Shown in pieces: positions 21,849 to 34,853 of a DNA stretch of 64,000 nt. The notes under the pieces are model-generated. The model was given only the letters and a program-made list of their open reading frames with translations. It did not search any database and was not told the DNA's origin. The DNA lies in the NCBI GenBank assembly GCA_032717465.1, contig CM064715.1:35866546-35930545 (forward strand). Reading direction: 5' to 3'. The stretch is from Coenobita brevimanus (Eukaryota > Arthropoda > Malacostraca > Decapoda > Coenobitidae). Positions within the stretch are counted from its first letter, which is position 1; each line of letters begins with the position of its first letter. The translations under genes and the position numbers were made by a program.

Positions 21849-22560
21849 TATAAAAGAACCAAATGCTGGACTTCTTAGAAGTTTTCTCTTTCAATGAAAA
21901 TTTGACAAAAGAAAAACAAAAATCTCGATACGTTCATTTCGTGAGATTTGGAGATTTTCATTTATTATCTTCGGTACGAATGGTCTTGCCTAAGCTGAGT
22001 GAAATCATCTGGCAGTAACCGGAATAAATACAAAATACCCTATCGTGCTCCGTGAGATACACGAGGGGAGATCGTAGACAGTGGGAGAAATCAAGACGCA
22101 GACTGTCACAGAGTTTACTCGTGTGCAGTACGTTAAGAACTGGTTAGTATTTGAATTAGACAGCAGAACAAAAGCGTATGAGAAAGTCCGTGGATAGTCT
22201 TTGTGTTGCGTGCCTGCCACAGTGGAAAAAGCACGTTGGCACAAGAGGTCAGAAGAACAACGTCCAGTGAAATAACGACAGAAAAGAGAATGACGCAGCA
22301 CTGCAGCAGTGAGAAAGAGTTTAATGAGAGGAGATGATGTAGACTATACTGTTCAAAGCTAATGTACCGGTAAATGGTGAGACTTCTTCCCCCTCAAAAG
22401 ACCCATGTGCTCCATACAGAGGCGATAATGGTCTCTAATGAGGGTCAGCAACTACGCACAGTTAAAGGTAGCAAGGAGTCAGTTCGTTACACCTGATCTC
22501 TGAAAAACTAATTTCGAAAGTTGTGAGCGCTGACTATAATGTTAGCTTATTTTGAACTTC
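21848..22560. other. Unassigned sequence
   Basis: No repeat unit or coding domain was recognised. Confidence 0.35.
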
Positions 22561-22569
22561 ATTTCGAAC

Positions 22570-23645
22570 CATCCATCTCAATTTTCTGGCCATTATGATT
22601 GTTCCAACCATCCACTCCAGTATGCCAGCCACACTGTTGCCATCATCCACTCCACCATTCCAACCACACTATTACAGCCACCCACTTCACCGTTACAGCT
22701 ATTCATCTCGCTGACCAACCTTCACCCTCAATGTTACAACTATCCACTTAGCCGTTACAACCATTCATCCCACTATTACAACTATCCCCTTCACTATTCC
22801 AACCATCCACCACAGTAATTCAACCATCAACTCCACTATTCCTATTACACTACTAAAACCATTCAACTCACTGTTCTAACCGTCCACTCAAACACTCTAA
22901 CGCAAACATCAGCTGTAGCCTTCCAGCCTTCCATTGACTTATTCCAGTCATATTATCATAACCATTTACTTCACTGTTCCAACCATCCACACCAATATTA
23001 CTACTCAGAATTTTAAGTTCGAAGTCGAATGATTCACAATATTTCAGCAATCTTTCCAGTAAATAACAGCATGTTCTTACCAGCGATCATGGTGTTTTTC
23101 TTCCTGCTATCGTAGGGTGTGGTGGGCAGGGGAGAGTCTTCGTTTGTTCGATCCTTTTCTTACTAACGTAGGTTAAATCTCCAGCTGACTGTTTTTAAGC
23201 CGACGGCCATACTATTCCGACCGTCCACCATTTATTCTAATCAACCATCCCACACAAGAATACATTCCGTTACTGCACCTGTCTACCACAACATACCAAC
23301 TACACACCACCATTCCACTAATACATTTCACTACAACAGCAATCCGCTCCACCATTTCAACTATCCACATCATTACTCGTAGTTCAGCTACCCACCTCAC
23401 CATTCCAACCACCCACCCCACCATTCCAACCTCATCCTACCATTCCATCCATCCACCCCACCATTTCAGTCATCCAGCCCACCATTCCAGCCATCCATAT
23501 TACCAATCCAACCCCTCAGCCCACTATTCCTACTATCCACACTACCATTTCAATCATTCAGACTACCATTCCAACCATTCATCCAACTATTCCAACCATC
23601 CACCCTACCATTCCAACCATCTACTCGGCCACCCACCAACTTCTC
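22570..23645. repeat. CCATTCCAACCATCCA-type degenerate satellite
   Basis: Imperfect units built on CCACCATTCCAACCATCCA (about 14-21 bp) fill 22590-22990 and 23210-23640, with an unrelated stretch at about 23040-23200. The same motif recurs at 25950-26020, 28442-28620, 29690-30010 and 30230-30890, so one long degenerate satellite has probably been split by later insertions. Confidence 0.75.
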
Positions 23646-23690
23646 CCTAACTACTTCAATAACAACTGTACCAGTGATGAACCACGACCT

Positions 23691-24596
<906 letters not shown>

Positions 24597-24602
<6 letters not shown>

Positions 24603-25092
24603 CGTCCAGTCCTAAGTTGCCCCATGAGGAGTCTAGGACCCCGGGGCTAGACAAGTTGGTCCTAACATTTAAGATGAGAGTGACGAGCCTCACTCATCCC
24701 TGAGTGGCATTACGTGAGCAATAAACCTCAGCCATCCCTTGGATATAAACCTTCATCGGCTTAATCCGATTGGAGCGCCATAATTACCCACTAAACCACC
24801 AGGCGCCAAATTTTGGTTATACGGTTACCACCCAGCGTAGTAAATGGTTTCCTGGTGTACAGGAAAACCATTTGGCTTGTCACTCAGTGTAGAGTCACCC
24901 ACGGGCAGGTGGAAGAGGAGAGAATGAAAGAAAGACAGAAGAGGGAGCGTAAAGTCACCCAGAGCACAAGGACGAGGAAAGAATGATGGAAAGAAAAACC
25001 GAAGAGGATGAAAGGAAGGAAGGATGGAGGAGAGGAAAGGGCAGACACTTGAGGGCAATACTACATCGAGTGAGTGGATGGTGAGCGCCCCA
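24597..25092 (-). mobile_element. Dispersed repeat R3, copy c (longest)
   Basis: The most complete copy: the left part (24603-24895) matches 13505-13815 inverted, and the right part (24825-25092) matches 14170-14437 directly. Minus-strand order is GGCGCTCACC, CACTCACTCGATGTAGTATT, a purine-poor segment, TACACTGAGTGACAAGCC, GGCGCCTGGTGGTTTAGTGG, GGCGCTCCAAT, GAGTGAGGCTCGTCAC, CCCCGGGGTCCTAGACTCC, then GATG repeats. No protein is encoded. It is likely non-autonomous, about 490 bp. Confidence 0.7.
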
Positions 25093-25097
25093 ACCAA

Positions 25098-25100
<3 letters not shown>

Positions 25101-25151
<51 letters not shown>

Positions 25152-25248
25152 CATATATATATATAGATAGGTAGATAGATAGATAGATAGATGGATAGAT
25201 AGATATAGATATAGTTTTAGGTAGATAGATAGATAGATAGATAGATAG

Positions 25249-25287
<39 letters not shown>
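25101..25287. repeat. (CA)n-(TA)n-(GATA)n-(GT)n compound microsatellite
   Basis: A CA run (25101-25148) and a GT run (25250-25287) face each other as inverted repeats around TA and GATA units. Confidence 0.95.
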
Positions 25288-25289
<2 letters not shown>

Positions 25290-25925
25290 CTGCAATATGA
25301 CAGTGTGACAGTCCAGTCATGAGCGCTACCAGATGCCGTGTAGCAGGAGTTAAGGCATGGAGAGGTGGCACAATGGATGCAACTTTGCCTGAGGATTTAC
25401 TATAAAACCATCTGTAAAATAATGCAAGAGAGACAACATTCCTTCTTACTTATAGGGGAGGTGGTTCATTAGCAGGTTTATTAATAATTCTAATAGCTTT
25501 GTTCTGAATAGATAGATAGATAGATATAGATATAGATATATAGATATAGATATTGATAGATAAATAGATAAATAGATAGATAGATTTGTATATTTATCTT
25601 TCTTCTATCTATTTCTTAATTCCTTTCTTTTTTCCAACACTTTTCCTCTCCGTCTCCAGTTTTTGTCCTCATTCCTTCTTTGTTTGGTCTTCTTTTTTTA
25701 TTTCCTCGCTCTTTTCACCAGTCTCCTTTTTGTTTCTTTCTACAATGTACTTTCCTCCTCTTCCTTGTTATTCTTCTAATTCTTTCTTCAGTCTTTTTTC
25801 TTCTTTGCCTATCTTCTTCTTCCTTCTTTCGTCAGTCTCCTTTTCTCTCCTTCTTACTTCTTCCCTCCTTTAAGTCAATCCCTCTTTCTTTCCTTCCTCA
25901 GAGACTCCTATAGATTTCCCCGGTG
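25288..25925. repeat. (GATA)n and pyrimidine-rich tract
   Basis: GATA-type units lie at 25509-25585, followed by T/C-rich DNA to about 25910. I see no gene. Confidence 0.75.
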
Positions 25926-26021
25926 TATGGTATCGCGTATAACATCTACCATCCACTTTCTGAACCATCCATCCTTATCCCATTCACCTTTTTCAACCAT
26001 CCGTCTTTGTCAATCATTGCT

Positions 26022-26394
26022 TCCATGGCCGTGAACCATCTGAGTGTGCCTTGCACATTACGGAGGTTATTCTCTCGGCTTGCAGTCCTGATGGATCCAG
26101 GTTCGAATCCCGGCTGGGGCAGGGAACAGTTTAAGGATTTGAATTTCATAACAGCAGACTTTCCTGATCTACCAAATGACCCGCCGACATGTAAAAATAC
26201 CCCCGCTATTACCAATACACCAGTCCTGTATGAGACAGCCCTAGCATGTATTGAATATGGACGGTGGATGTTAGCGCCAAAGTGGTGACATGTGGAGGTG
26301 TAGGGGGACTACTGGGCCTTGGGATAGGCTACTGCCCCCGAGATATAGGTCCTGAAGCCTTTGCCCGGAGTCGGAGACATAAAAAAAAAAAAAA
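26022..26394 (+). mobile_element. SINE-1 copy c with tRNA-like head and poly(A) tail
   Basis: The best preserved copy. The head contains GATCCAGGTTCGAATCCCGG, a canonical tRNA box B, at about 26095-26114. The body matches copies at 3517-3815 and 4322-4645: GGGAACAGTTTAAGGAT, GAATTTCATAACAGC, ACATGTAAAAATACCCCC, CCAGTCCTGTATGAGA, TAGCATGTATTGAATATGG, and a 3' segment with CCTTTGCCCGGAGTCGG. It ends in a 15-bp poly(A) at 26380-26394, whereas the other copies end in (TA)n. It lies within the CAACCATCC satellite, directly before a Jockey-like LINE. Confidence 0.85.
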
Positions 26395-28441
26395 CGCAAG
26401 AAAGACTTGGTTTAATCACGCTTGTTCGCAACAAGGAGAGGGCCTACAAAAGGTACCGGAGCCAACCCACCCCTGAATCACATCATCTTTACGTTTCTGC
26501 CCGGAATCGTGCTAAGTCTGTTCTTCGCTCTGCTAAAAATAATTTCATCCGTACAAAATGCTCTCAACTCTCCAACTCGAATTCTTCCCGCCCCTTCTGG
26601 TACCTTGCCAAAAACCTTTCTAACAACTTTACCTCGTCATCCTTCCCTCCTCTTTTCTACTCTGATGGTTCTGTAGCTATTTCTTATACTGATAAAGCAG
26701 ATCTCTTCGCACAGACTTTCTCCTCCAATTCCACCTTAGGCGATTCCGGTGCTGTTCCTCCATCACTTCCCCCCTCTGACTTCCTCATGGCTGACATTAA
26801 AATTTCTTCAGCTGATGTATTTTCTGCCATCACTGGCCTCAGTACTAACAAGGCATATGGGCCTGATGGGGTCCCTCCTGTTGTTCTCAAGAACTGTGCT
26901 TCTGTGCTTACACCCTGCCTAGGCAAACTCTTTCACCTTTGTCTGTCAACTTGTACCTTTCCTTCTTGCTGGAAGTTTGCTCTCATTCAGCCAGTCCCAA
27001 AGAAGGGTGACCACTCCCAACCCTCCAACTATCGTCCAATTGCTTTAACGTCCTGTATTTCAAAAGTTTTCGAGTCAATTCTCAATAGAAAAATTTTAAG
27101 GCATCTTTCCTATCACAACCTTCTTTACGATCGTCAGTATGGGTTCCGTCAGGGACGCTCCACTGGCGATCTTCTCACCTACCTTTCAGACTCCTGGTCA
27201 TCCTCCTTTCGGGACTTTGGCGAAAGCTTTGCCATTGCACTTGACATCTCAAAGGCTTTCGATTGAGTCTGGCATAAATCTTTAATTTCCAAACCGCCCT
27301 CCTATGGTTTCTATCCTTCTATCTGTGCCTCATCGCTAGCTTCCTTTCTGGTCGTTCTATAGCCGCTGTTGTAGACGGCCATCGTTCTTCTCCTAGATCT
27401 ATCAACCGTGGTGTTCCTCAGGGCTCTGTCCTATCACCAACTCTCTTCCTTTTATTCATCAATGATCTTCTAAGCTGTACTTCTAACCCTATCCACTCAT
27501 ACGCGGATGACTCCACCCTTCACCTTTCCATTCGGTTCCCGCAACGCCCATCTCAACAGTTACTTCAACAAACAAGGGATGAGGCTATGGCACACCTAAT
27601 GTCTGACTTGGCTCGTATCTCTGACTGGGGTAAAAATAATATGGTTGTTTTTGATGCATCTAAGACTCAGTTCTTACACCTATCAACCCGACAAAATCTT
27701 CAACAGGTATACCCACTAATGTTTAATAATATTCAGCTTAATCTTGCATCATCCTTGAACATGCTTGGGGTTTCATTTACTCGGGACTTATCTTGGAATG
27801 ATCATATTACATCTCTTGTAAAATCTGCTTCCAAGAGATTGGGTGTGCTAAGCCGACTCCACTCTTTCTTTACCCTTGCACAAATGTTGACTCTATACAG
27901 GGGTTTTATCTGCCCCTGTGTGGAGGACAACTCTCATATGTGGGGAGGCTCCCCACATACAGCTCTTCTCAATAGGGTGGAGTCAAAGGCTTTTCGTCTC
28001 ATTAACTCTCCTCCTTTTACTGACTCCCTTCAACCTCCGTCTCTTCGCCGCACTGTTGCATCTTTATCTCTTTTCTATCGCTACTTTAATGGTCACTGCT
28101 CCTCTGAACTGTCTGCTTGCATTCCTCCACCTCTACGACGGGCGCGTAGCACCCGTCTGGCAGCAAACTCTCATCCCTTTTCTGTCCAACTCTCTAATGC
28201 AAGAGTTAACCGTTACTCCCATCTTTCATTTATGCAACAGGTCAACTCTGGAACTGTCTCCCACTGTCTGTATTTCCTGCTGCCTATGATCTCCAGTCTT
28301 TCAAACGCAGCGTGTCCAGGCATCTCAAAATGATCGGATCTTGAATTTGGCTCTCTATTGTATTTTGTTTTTCTCTTGGAGGGAACTGTTACTGCGGGTT
28401 CATGGCCTTTGGTTCCTTCTTCCTCGCATAAGAAAAAAAAA
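26395..28441 (+). pseudogene. Jockey-like LINE, 5' truncated, fairly young, with poly(A) tail
   Basis: Encodes the C-terminal two thirds of a Jockey-group ORF2: KTWFNHACS, a KAYGPDGVPPVVLKNC segment, SNYRPIALTSCISKVFESIL, QYGFRQGRSTGDLLTYLSD, ALDISKAFD, GVPQGSVLSPTLFLLFINDL, the catalytic YADDST box (about 27500) and a long thumb/C-terminal region ending near 28341. The endonuclease domain is absent. Disablements seen: a frame change near 26437, TGA at 27264-27266 where the family has CGA (a CpG transition), a frame change near 27325 and one near 28255. The element ends in A-rich sequence at 28431-28441. Being disabled at only four points, it is younger than the RTE remnants. Both flanks are CAACCATCC satellite. 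Confidence 0.9.
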
Positions 28442-28620
28442 TTCCACCTTTTATCAACCATCTACCTTTTTCAATCATCCACCTTTTATCAGTTATCCCC
28501 TTTTTATCATCCATTCACTTCTTACCAACCATCATCCTTTTTTAACCATCCATACTTTCCCAACCATCCACATTTTTCCAGCCATCATGCTTTTCCAACC
28601 ATCTATTACCGTTACCGCAG
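28442..28620. repeat. TTTTCAACCATCCACC-type satellite
   Basis: Continues the satellite seen left of 26022, so the SINE plus LINE probably interrupted one array. Confidence 0.7.
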
Positions 28621-29670
28621 TGCCGTATCCGTGAGACGTTGGCGACCATGGACTGTCATTCCTCTGTGTTCCCAGTCAGCAGCAGCAGCCGAGCCGCAGT
28701 TCATCGACCACCCCAACGCTCCTCACTAATTCGTCCATGTACTTTTCCCTCTGTCTTCCTTTTGCTCGCAGACCTTCCAGTTTGCCCAATAAGCAGTAGT
28801 ATTCCAGTTGCTGCCTTCTCATTGCATGTCCCGCTAACCTAAGATGTCGCTGTCTCACAGTTCTAATCAACTCTCGTCTTGTTCCTATCATAGCTAGTAT
28901 CTCCTCGTTGGTCTTCCTCTTAGTCCACGACACCCACAGAAACCTCCTCTAAAACCACATATCCGCCGCCTGTAGTCTCCTCTCCAGTGCCCGAGTAACT
29001 CCATGTTTTGCTAACATAGAATAGGGTGGCCTATTCAAATGTTTTCGTAGCTCCTTTTCTTGTTTTTATGGACAGATCCCGACTTGATAACATTCACTTC
29101 ATCCTGTCAAAGGTTTGTTTTGCCGTATTTATCATTTTTCTGATCTCCACTTCACATCTTCCATCTGATGTATTCGTGCAACTCAAAAAGTAAAACTTCT
29201 CCACTTTCTTCAGTCTTTCTTCTCATGCTGTAATCCTACACTGTGAAATACTTACCTTCTTCAATACCACTATTACTTTAGTCCTCTTTCTGTTTATCTT
29301 CAATCCTATTCTTGCCCTTGCTGTATTTGCATTATCTACCAGTCCCTGAAGCTTGTCTTTTGAATCTGTCACCAACATTGTATCGTCAGCATTTCTGATG
29401 TTAATGTTCCTTCCGTCAAATCCTGCTCCCCCCAACTCATTAATCTCTCTCATTATCATTTCTCCTTACAATGCAAAGAGATCTGGTAACATCACACACC
29501 CCTGCCTTACCCCTCTCTTTATGTTCAGCAACTCAGACCGACTTTCCTTCATCGTAACTGCTGCTTTCTGGCCCAGTATAATTTTGTAATCATTCTGAGA
29601 CCTCCTGTAACACCCTTGCTAAATCACCATGCCGAACTTTGTCAAAAGTTTTTCATGTTCAACAAAACAA
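28621..29670 (-). pseudogene. RTE/BovB-like LINE reverse transcriptase, 3' half
   Basis: In minus-strand order: RQGCVMLPDLFAL then a stop, EMIMREINELGGAGFDGRN, the degenerate catalytic box RNADDTMLVTDSKDKLQGLVD (29459-29223), a gap with several frame changes, and the C-terminal region 28933-28676 with TNEEILAMIG, RHLRLAGHAMRRQQLEY and the GRQREKYMDELVRSV segment typical of RTE/BovB-like elements. The YADD tyrosine is replaced by asparagine. Multiple stops make it non-functional. It differs in sequence from the other RTE-like copies in the window. Confidence 0.8.
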
Positions 29671-29689
29671 AAACAAAAAATAAACACAA

Positions 29690-30020
29690 AAATCATTCAT
29701 ACTTCCTCAATCATCCACCCTTTTTAAAGGTCCACCATTCTTTATCAACCATTCATCTTTTTCAGCCATACATCTTTTGTATGTCAACGATGCACTTTCT
29801 TCAACCTTTGATCTTGTTATCCTTCTACTTTCTCACAGTCGTCCTCTGTATTTAACCATCCTTCTTTTGTACTTTTTATTTTTTCTATAATCTCACTTTA
29901 CTAACCATCCTCCTTTTTCATTCAATCATCCGACTTTCTAAAACTATCCACCTTTTTTCAACACTCCATCATTTTTCAACTATTCACCTTTTTTACAGCC
30001 ATCAGCCCCATTTTTCTGTC
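29690..30020. repeat. TTTTCAACCATCCACC-type satellite, diverged
   Basis: Same motif as 28442-28620, resuming on the far side of the LINE. Confidence 0.6.
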
Positions 30021-30229
30021 ATCTACTTTGACTAGCTGTGAAGTGACAAGAAGCTTTCACGTAGGATCATAGCCATTTCTCACGGCAAATGAGCATCCAC
30101 AGAAGTGAAGAATTTATGACGACAGAGATTTTTCTTTGCCCATTCTGACCAGATGATTTCATTCGGCCAAGAGGACCTCACGTAATCAGAAGGTTGATCG
30201 TTCACACACAGCATACAAAAATTCACACT

Positions 30230-30890
30230 CATATTGCACTCATCCACCCCACCACTGCACCCATCCACCCAACCACTGCACCTATCCACGCCACCACTGC
30301 ACCCATCCACCACACCACTCCACCCATCCACCACACCACTCCACCCATCCACCCAACCACTGCACCAATCCATCACACCACTCCACCAATCCACCCAACC
30401 ACTGCACCAGTCCCCACACCACTCCACCCATCCACCCAACCACTGCACCCATCCACCACATCACTCCACCCATCCACCCCACCACTGCAGCAATCCACCC
30501 CACCATTGCATCCACCCACTACACCAATGCATCCATCCATCACACCACTTTACCCATCCATCCCACCACTGTACCCATCTATCCCACCACCACAACCATC
30601 CATCACACCATTGCACCCATCCATCTCACCATTGCAACCATTCCTCTTTCACCAATGCTGCCATCCATCCCACCATTGTAACCATCTATCCCACCAATCT
30701 AACCATCCATCCCACCATTCCAACCACTAATCTGACCACTGCAGTCATCCATCCCACATTCATCTTACCATGGCAAATATCCATCCCATTATTCCAGCCA
30801 ACCATCACGGCTATCCATCCCAGCACTGCAATAATCCACCCCACCAGTTACTCTGTTATGTCTGGAACAATTCTAGCATTTTATTCTGAC
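30230..30890. repeat. 21-bp minisatellite CCATCCACCCAACCACTGCAC
   Basis: About 20 or more imperfect 21-bp units, most regular at 30240-30500. Because 21 is a multiple of three, heptapeptide-periodic open frames (178 and 219 codons on the plus strand) appear; no signal peptide or conserved domain supports a gene. Confidence 0.9.
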
Positions 30891-30894
30891 TAAC

Positions 30895-31760
30895 GCCAGA
30901 CAATTTCTTCAGCTGAATGAGTATACAGTGTGATCTTGGGAGTGTTGATATTGCCAGTATTATCCTCCCTACGGTCAAGAAAGCTCTTGTATAATACTTC
31001 CGTTAATGCTGGACAATTTTTTTCAGCTACGAGTCAGTGACAGGACTAAGGTTAAAAATGATAAAAGGGGTTAACTTGGGAAACTTTGTCGGATCCGATG
31101 GTCCTTCGCCAGTCAGTGTATTTTGGGACTTGGACATATCGTCCAGCGGTAGGGAGAATGAAATATAAAAAGAGGTCTTCGTTCACAAAACAATATTGTA
31201 ATGAAAGATTTCTCTAACCCCATCATTATGAAAGGTCACTACTAGTAATAAAAATCGTCTAGCAGTAGTAAGAAATTATTTCTGAAATCTTTCTCTAGTT
31301 CTACCCTTATGAAGCTTATACCAGTGGAAATTGTCTATATTATTTTTACTCTAATTTGGCATTTGGCATGAAATTGCCATTTCTCCATCTTGAATGCTGA
31401 GTTGTAATAATACATTAGCAGTAGGCTACGATGCTAGCCATGAAGAATTGTTATGGAATGGATGCAGAGCCGTAAAATTGTCTTATTCTGTCACTGATCT
31501 TCGTGAAATAAGGCTCAGAAGTATGAAAATCTGAACCAAGTTAAGGTAAAAAATACCATAGTTAATGCAAGAATGCGAAGTAAAAAGTTGTCACCATGAT
31601 GAAGAATTAACGAGAACCTATCCTTACGAGGGGTCGCTCCCACTGACAAAAGTCGTCTAGTGGTGGCGAAAATATATATTAGAAATACGTCACCGTACTA
31701 AGAGGTTAACGAGGAAAGTATCTGATCCTTTTCATTACGAAAGTTCCCGCCGAAGCCAGT
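30895..31760. repeat. Old degenerate tandem repeat
   Basis: GCCAGACAATTTCTTCAGCT (30893) is echoed at about 31008, and TCGTCTAGYRGTRG-like motifs occur near 31138, 31256 and 31651 with similar following sequence. Period and copy number cannot be fixed by eye. Confidence 0.4.
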
Positions 31761-32054
31761 ATGAATACAGTAAATAAACACAGAGAAATAAAAAAAAAAA
31801 ATCAAGATTTATGAAAATAAGCTTGACCCCTTTCACCATTTTATTTTTCTCACAAGACTACTTAACTCAGCTTTGGGGAGCCCTCTGATGGTGAAATGTT
31901 TAGTCATATTTTCCTTCTAAATTCCTTAGTACTAGGAGCATCTTATTCGATTTATTGTAATTCAGACAGACCTTTTAGATCAGCTAGAAAAAGAAATCTC
32001 GTTTAAGTTCATTGCAAAGTCTTGCTACCTATAGACGATTTCATTCATTTTCAA
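31761..32054. other. Unassigned sequence
   Basis: A poly(A) run near 31790. Nothing else is recognised. Confidence 0.35.
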
Positions 32055-32340
32055 AGATGTATTTCCAACTGAACGGGTTACACGTAGCCTACGGAGATGT
32101 GTTTCCAACTGGAGGGGTTACACGTAGCCTTCGGAGATGTATTTCCAACTGGAGGGGTTACACATAATCTTCGGAGATGTATTTCCAACTGGAGGGGTTA
32201 CACATAATCTTCGGAGATGTATTTCCAACTGGAGGGGTTTTACATAGCCTTCGGAGATGTATTTCCAACTGGAGGGGTTACACGTAGCCTTCGGAGATGT
32301 ATTTCCAACTGGAGGGATTACACATAGCCTTCAATAACCA
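32055..32340. repeat. 40-bp minisatellite, seven copies
   Basis: AGATGT recurs exactly every 40 bp at 32055, 32095, 32135, 32175, 32215, 32255 and 32295. Each unit reads AGATGTATTTCCAACTGGAG, then GGGTTACAC and an RTARYCTTCGG segment. The two outer units are more diverged than the central ones. Confidence 0.95.
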
Positions 32341-33395
32341 AGACACCGTGACGAATGTCTCCAAATCTGAAAAGCATTGTCTGACAGCAGTAAGAATTAC
32401 ATCCAAATTACATCTTCGGGCTAAAGGAGTTTGTGAAGCTCTTGTGTTTCACTAAGTCCAGTATGGGATGATATGTAGATTAATGATGACTGTCTCCCCC
32501 CCCCCTCTCTCTCTCTCTCTCTCTGTTGCTTCCTCCCCTCTTTCCCCCCCTTCCTCCTTGCCTCTCCTCTCGGCCGCACTTAATTAAACTCCAAGACGGC
32601 TGAATCAGGGCAGGTCAGGGAGAGTCACACAGTCCAGGAATCAGGAAACGTCACCAGGAGTCAAGGAAAGATGATCACACCTCACTTCATTCTTGGAACA
32701 AGGTACATAGTTATCATCTTCTTTGGAGTTATCACCATAGGAGTGGTTTAGGTCTTCAAGCCGCGTAGCTGGCCTTGCACAACACTCCTAGTAAGGGCTC
32801 AGCTACATTAACACAGTTATAATTACAACACATACATACCTATTACACGCAACCACAGTTTGATTCCAGGAGCTGGCTGGACTAGTTAACCTTCGACTGC
32901 TGCTGCCCCAGGAGAATTAAAGCTTCCTACTCATCCCGAGGCCACAGACAAGGGTTATAGACAATATTGGTTTCAGGTCATTGCTTACGCCTTACGGCAC
33001 ACCAGTGGTGCTGGTGCCATGTGGTAGCCACTATCACTGTTCCATGCCACTAACTTACACTCAGGCATGGACAAGACTTTCTGCAGAAACCAACAAAGTT
33101 ATCTCCAGACTATTTTATTTTGGAAAGATGAAGGTACGGGAAAAGACGAAGTCGTAGGAAGATACAGAGGAAGAATCAGGGGAAAATAACATGAGTCAGT
33201 GATAGTATGGAGCGTGAAGCAGGAAAAAGTTAGAGTCAACGATGATAAGAAGAAAAAAGTAGGGAGGAGAGATACTTAGACAAAAAGTCAACAATGGTAA
33301 ACAGAGAAAAGTTGGGAGATGAGACAGCAACAGGAAGAAGAAAAAGAGTCAACAGGAATTGTGATGATCGGGATGGTCAAACATTATGCTAAACA
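32341..33395. other. Unassigned sequence
   Basis: A C-run and (CT)n occur at about 32495-32524. The rest shows no recognisable gene or repeat. Confidence 0.35.
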
Positions 33396-33521
33396 GATGT
33401 TCTTTTTGTCTTTGACTTTCTCTTCATTCATTTCTTCCCTTCTTTTCATTCTCTCTCCTTTCTTCATTCAGTATTTACTTTTCCTTTCACTCCTTCATGC
33501 ATATTTTTTTTCTTATTTCAT

Positions 33522-33592
<71 letters not shown>

Positions 33593-34180
33593 GGTTATTC
33601 GTATTCCTTCCTTTTCCCTTAACTTTTCCTATCACTCTCCTCTCATTGGTTCCTTACTTCCTTCTCTCTGTCCTTATATGTTTTCTCCATCTCTTGTTTT
33701 TCTTGTCTTCGTGGTGTTACTCTGACTCTTCTCTCCTTCCTTACTCCTACACCTCCCCCTCTTTCTTAGTAATAGTATTCTTTCTTTCTTCCTTCTCTCT
33801 TCCTTCTCTCATTCCATCCTTAATTGCTTCCTTCTTTTCTTCCTTGTTTCTGACTTCCTTTTTCTGTACTTTCTTCCTTCCTCCTTTCTTTTATTCCCAC
33901 TACTCTCATTTCTGTATATTCCCTTTCATACCTTCTTCCTTTTCATAGCTCCTCCTCCTCCTTTCAATCCCATTATTTTTTTTTTCCTTCCTTCCTTACG
34001 CTTCTGCTCTTCTCCCTGTTCTTCTTGTGTTTCGTTTATCTTCCTTTTTTTCATATTTTCCTTTTCACGTAACTAATCACTCTTCCCTCTTTCCTTCTCT
34101 TCCTCTGTCACTCCTCTTTTCATACATTTTCCTTCATTTTGCATTTTCCATGCTTCCATGTTTACCTCCTTCTTCATCAG
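33396..34180. repeat. Pyrimidine-rich tract with (CT)n
   Basis: CT units at 33523-33589 within about 800 bp of T/C-rich DNA. A 209-codon plus-strand frame is a low-complexity artefact. Confidence 0.8.
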
Positions 34181-34443
34181 GGTTGTCCAGTGTACTCGAC
34201 TAACTTTCCCTATGTGTACCCTCAAAATTTTCTTTTTGCCAAGATATATTCCTAGATATTACTATTAAAAACCTGATAAAATATTAATGACACTATATTT
34301 TGCATGGTAATATGGTTATATAATACTGTACGTACCTTCAAATATTAACATAATCTTACCTGTTACCGAACGGACTGTATATTAATTAGAACCCCTAATT
34401 GCTTATCATAGTGCTTCAAGTTTTCTCACTAGTCCGACCTAGA
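34181..34443. other. Unassigned AT-rich sequence
   Basis: Nothing is recognised before the LINE similarity starts. Confidence 0.35.
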
Positions 34444-34853
34444 CTTCCGTGGGAGGTGCTGTATGCTGATGACTTGGTGCTGATCACGGAGGAGAGGGTA
34501 GCGGAGAACAGATTTAGGAGGTGGAGAGACAGGTGTTTGAGAGCAAACGCGGATTTAATAAAGTTATGATATTATCTAAGGTAGGAGGGGGTACTGTCAA
34601 AGCAGGAGTGTGCCAAGCGCAGTTTGCCACATGAGTGTGAGATGTAACTCCATTTTATGTTGTGTTTGAGATAAGTTGGTACGTAAGAGATACAGTGGAT
34701 ACAGTGGTATCAGAGGAAGGCTGCAAAATGGGACTGGTTTTGAGTGTGTGATATGTCAAGAAGCGCAGACAGAAGCACAGGGACGGGAAAGGACCGATTT
34801 TGCTGGGGAGTGTCGTGAGTGTGTGGATGAGTTTTGCCATTTGGGGGATTATG
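34444..34853 (+). pseudogene. RTE-like LINE, part 1 (upstream of the nested insertion)
   Basis: Plus-strand coding similarity starts with LPWEVLYADDLVLITEE, which contains the catalytic YADD box of an RTE-like reverse transcriptase. It continues, after stops and frame changes, with a region that in intact relatives holds a Cys-rich insert (GIRGRLQNGTGFECVICQ) and then ECVDEFCHLGDYV. The frame is cut at 34853 by the LTR of element X and resumes at 58675-58679. The preceding fingers domain and endonuclease are absent. Confidence 0.85.
34850..34853. repeat. Target-site duplication TATG, left
   Basis: TATG precedes LTR1 and is repeated at 58675-58678 directly after LTR3. With one copy removed, the LINE frame runs on across the junction. 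Confidence 0.85.

Noticed and set aside
30194..30893. 178- and 219-codon Pro/Thr/His repeat proteins
   Set aside because: They are the two readings of a 21-bp minisatellite; the period is a multiple of three, so long frames are automatic.
32055..32340. CRISPR-like array
   Set aside because: Units are contiguous 40-bp tandem copies without unique spacers, in a eukaryotic context without cas genes.
33319..33948. 209-codon frame as a gene
   Set aside because: It spans a (CT)n microsatellite and a pyrimidine-rich tract, with no domain and low complexity throughout.
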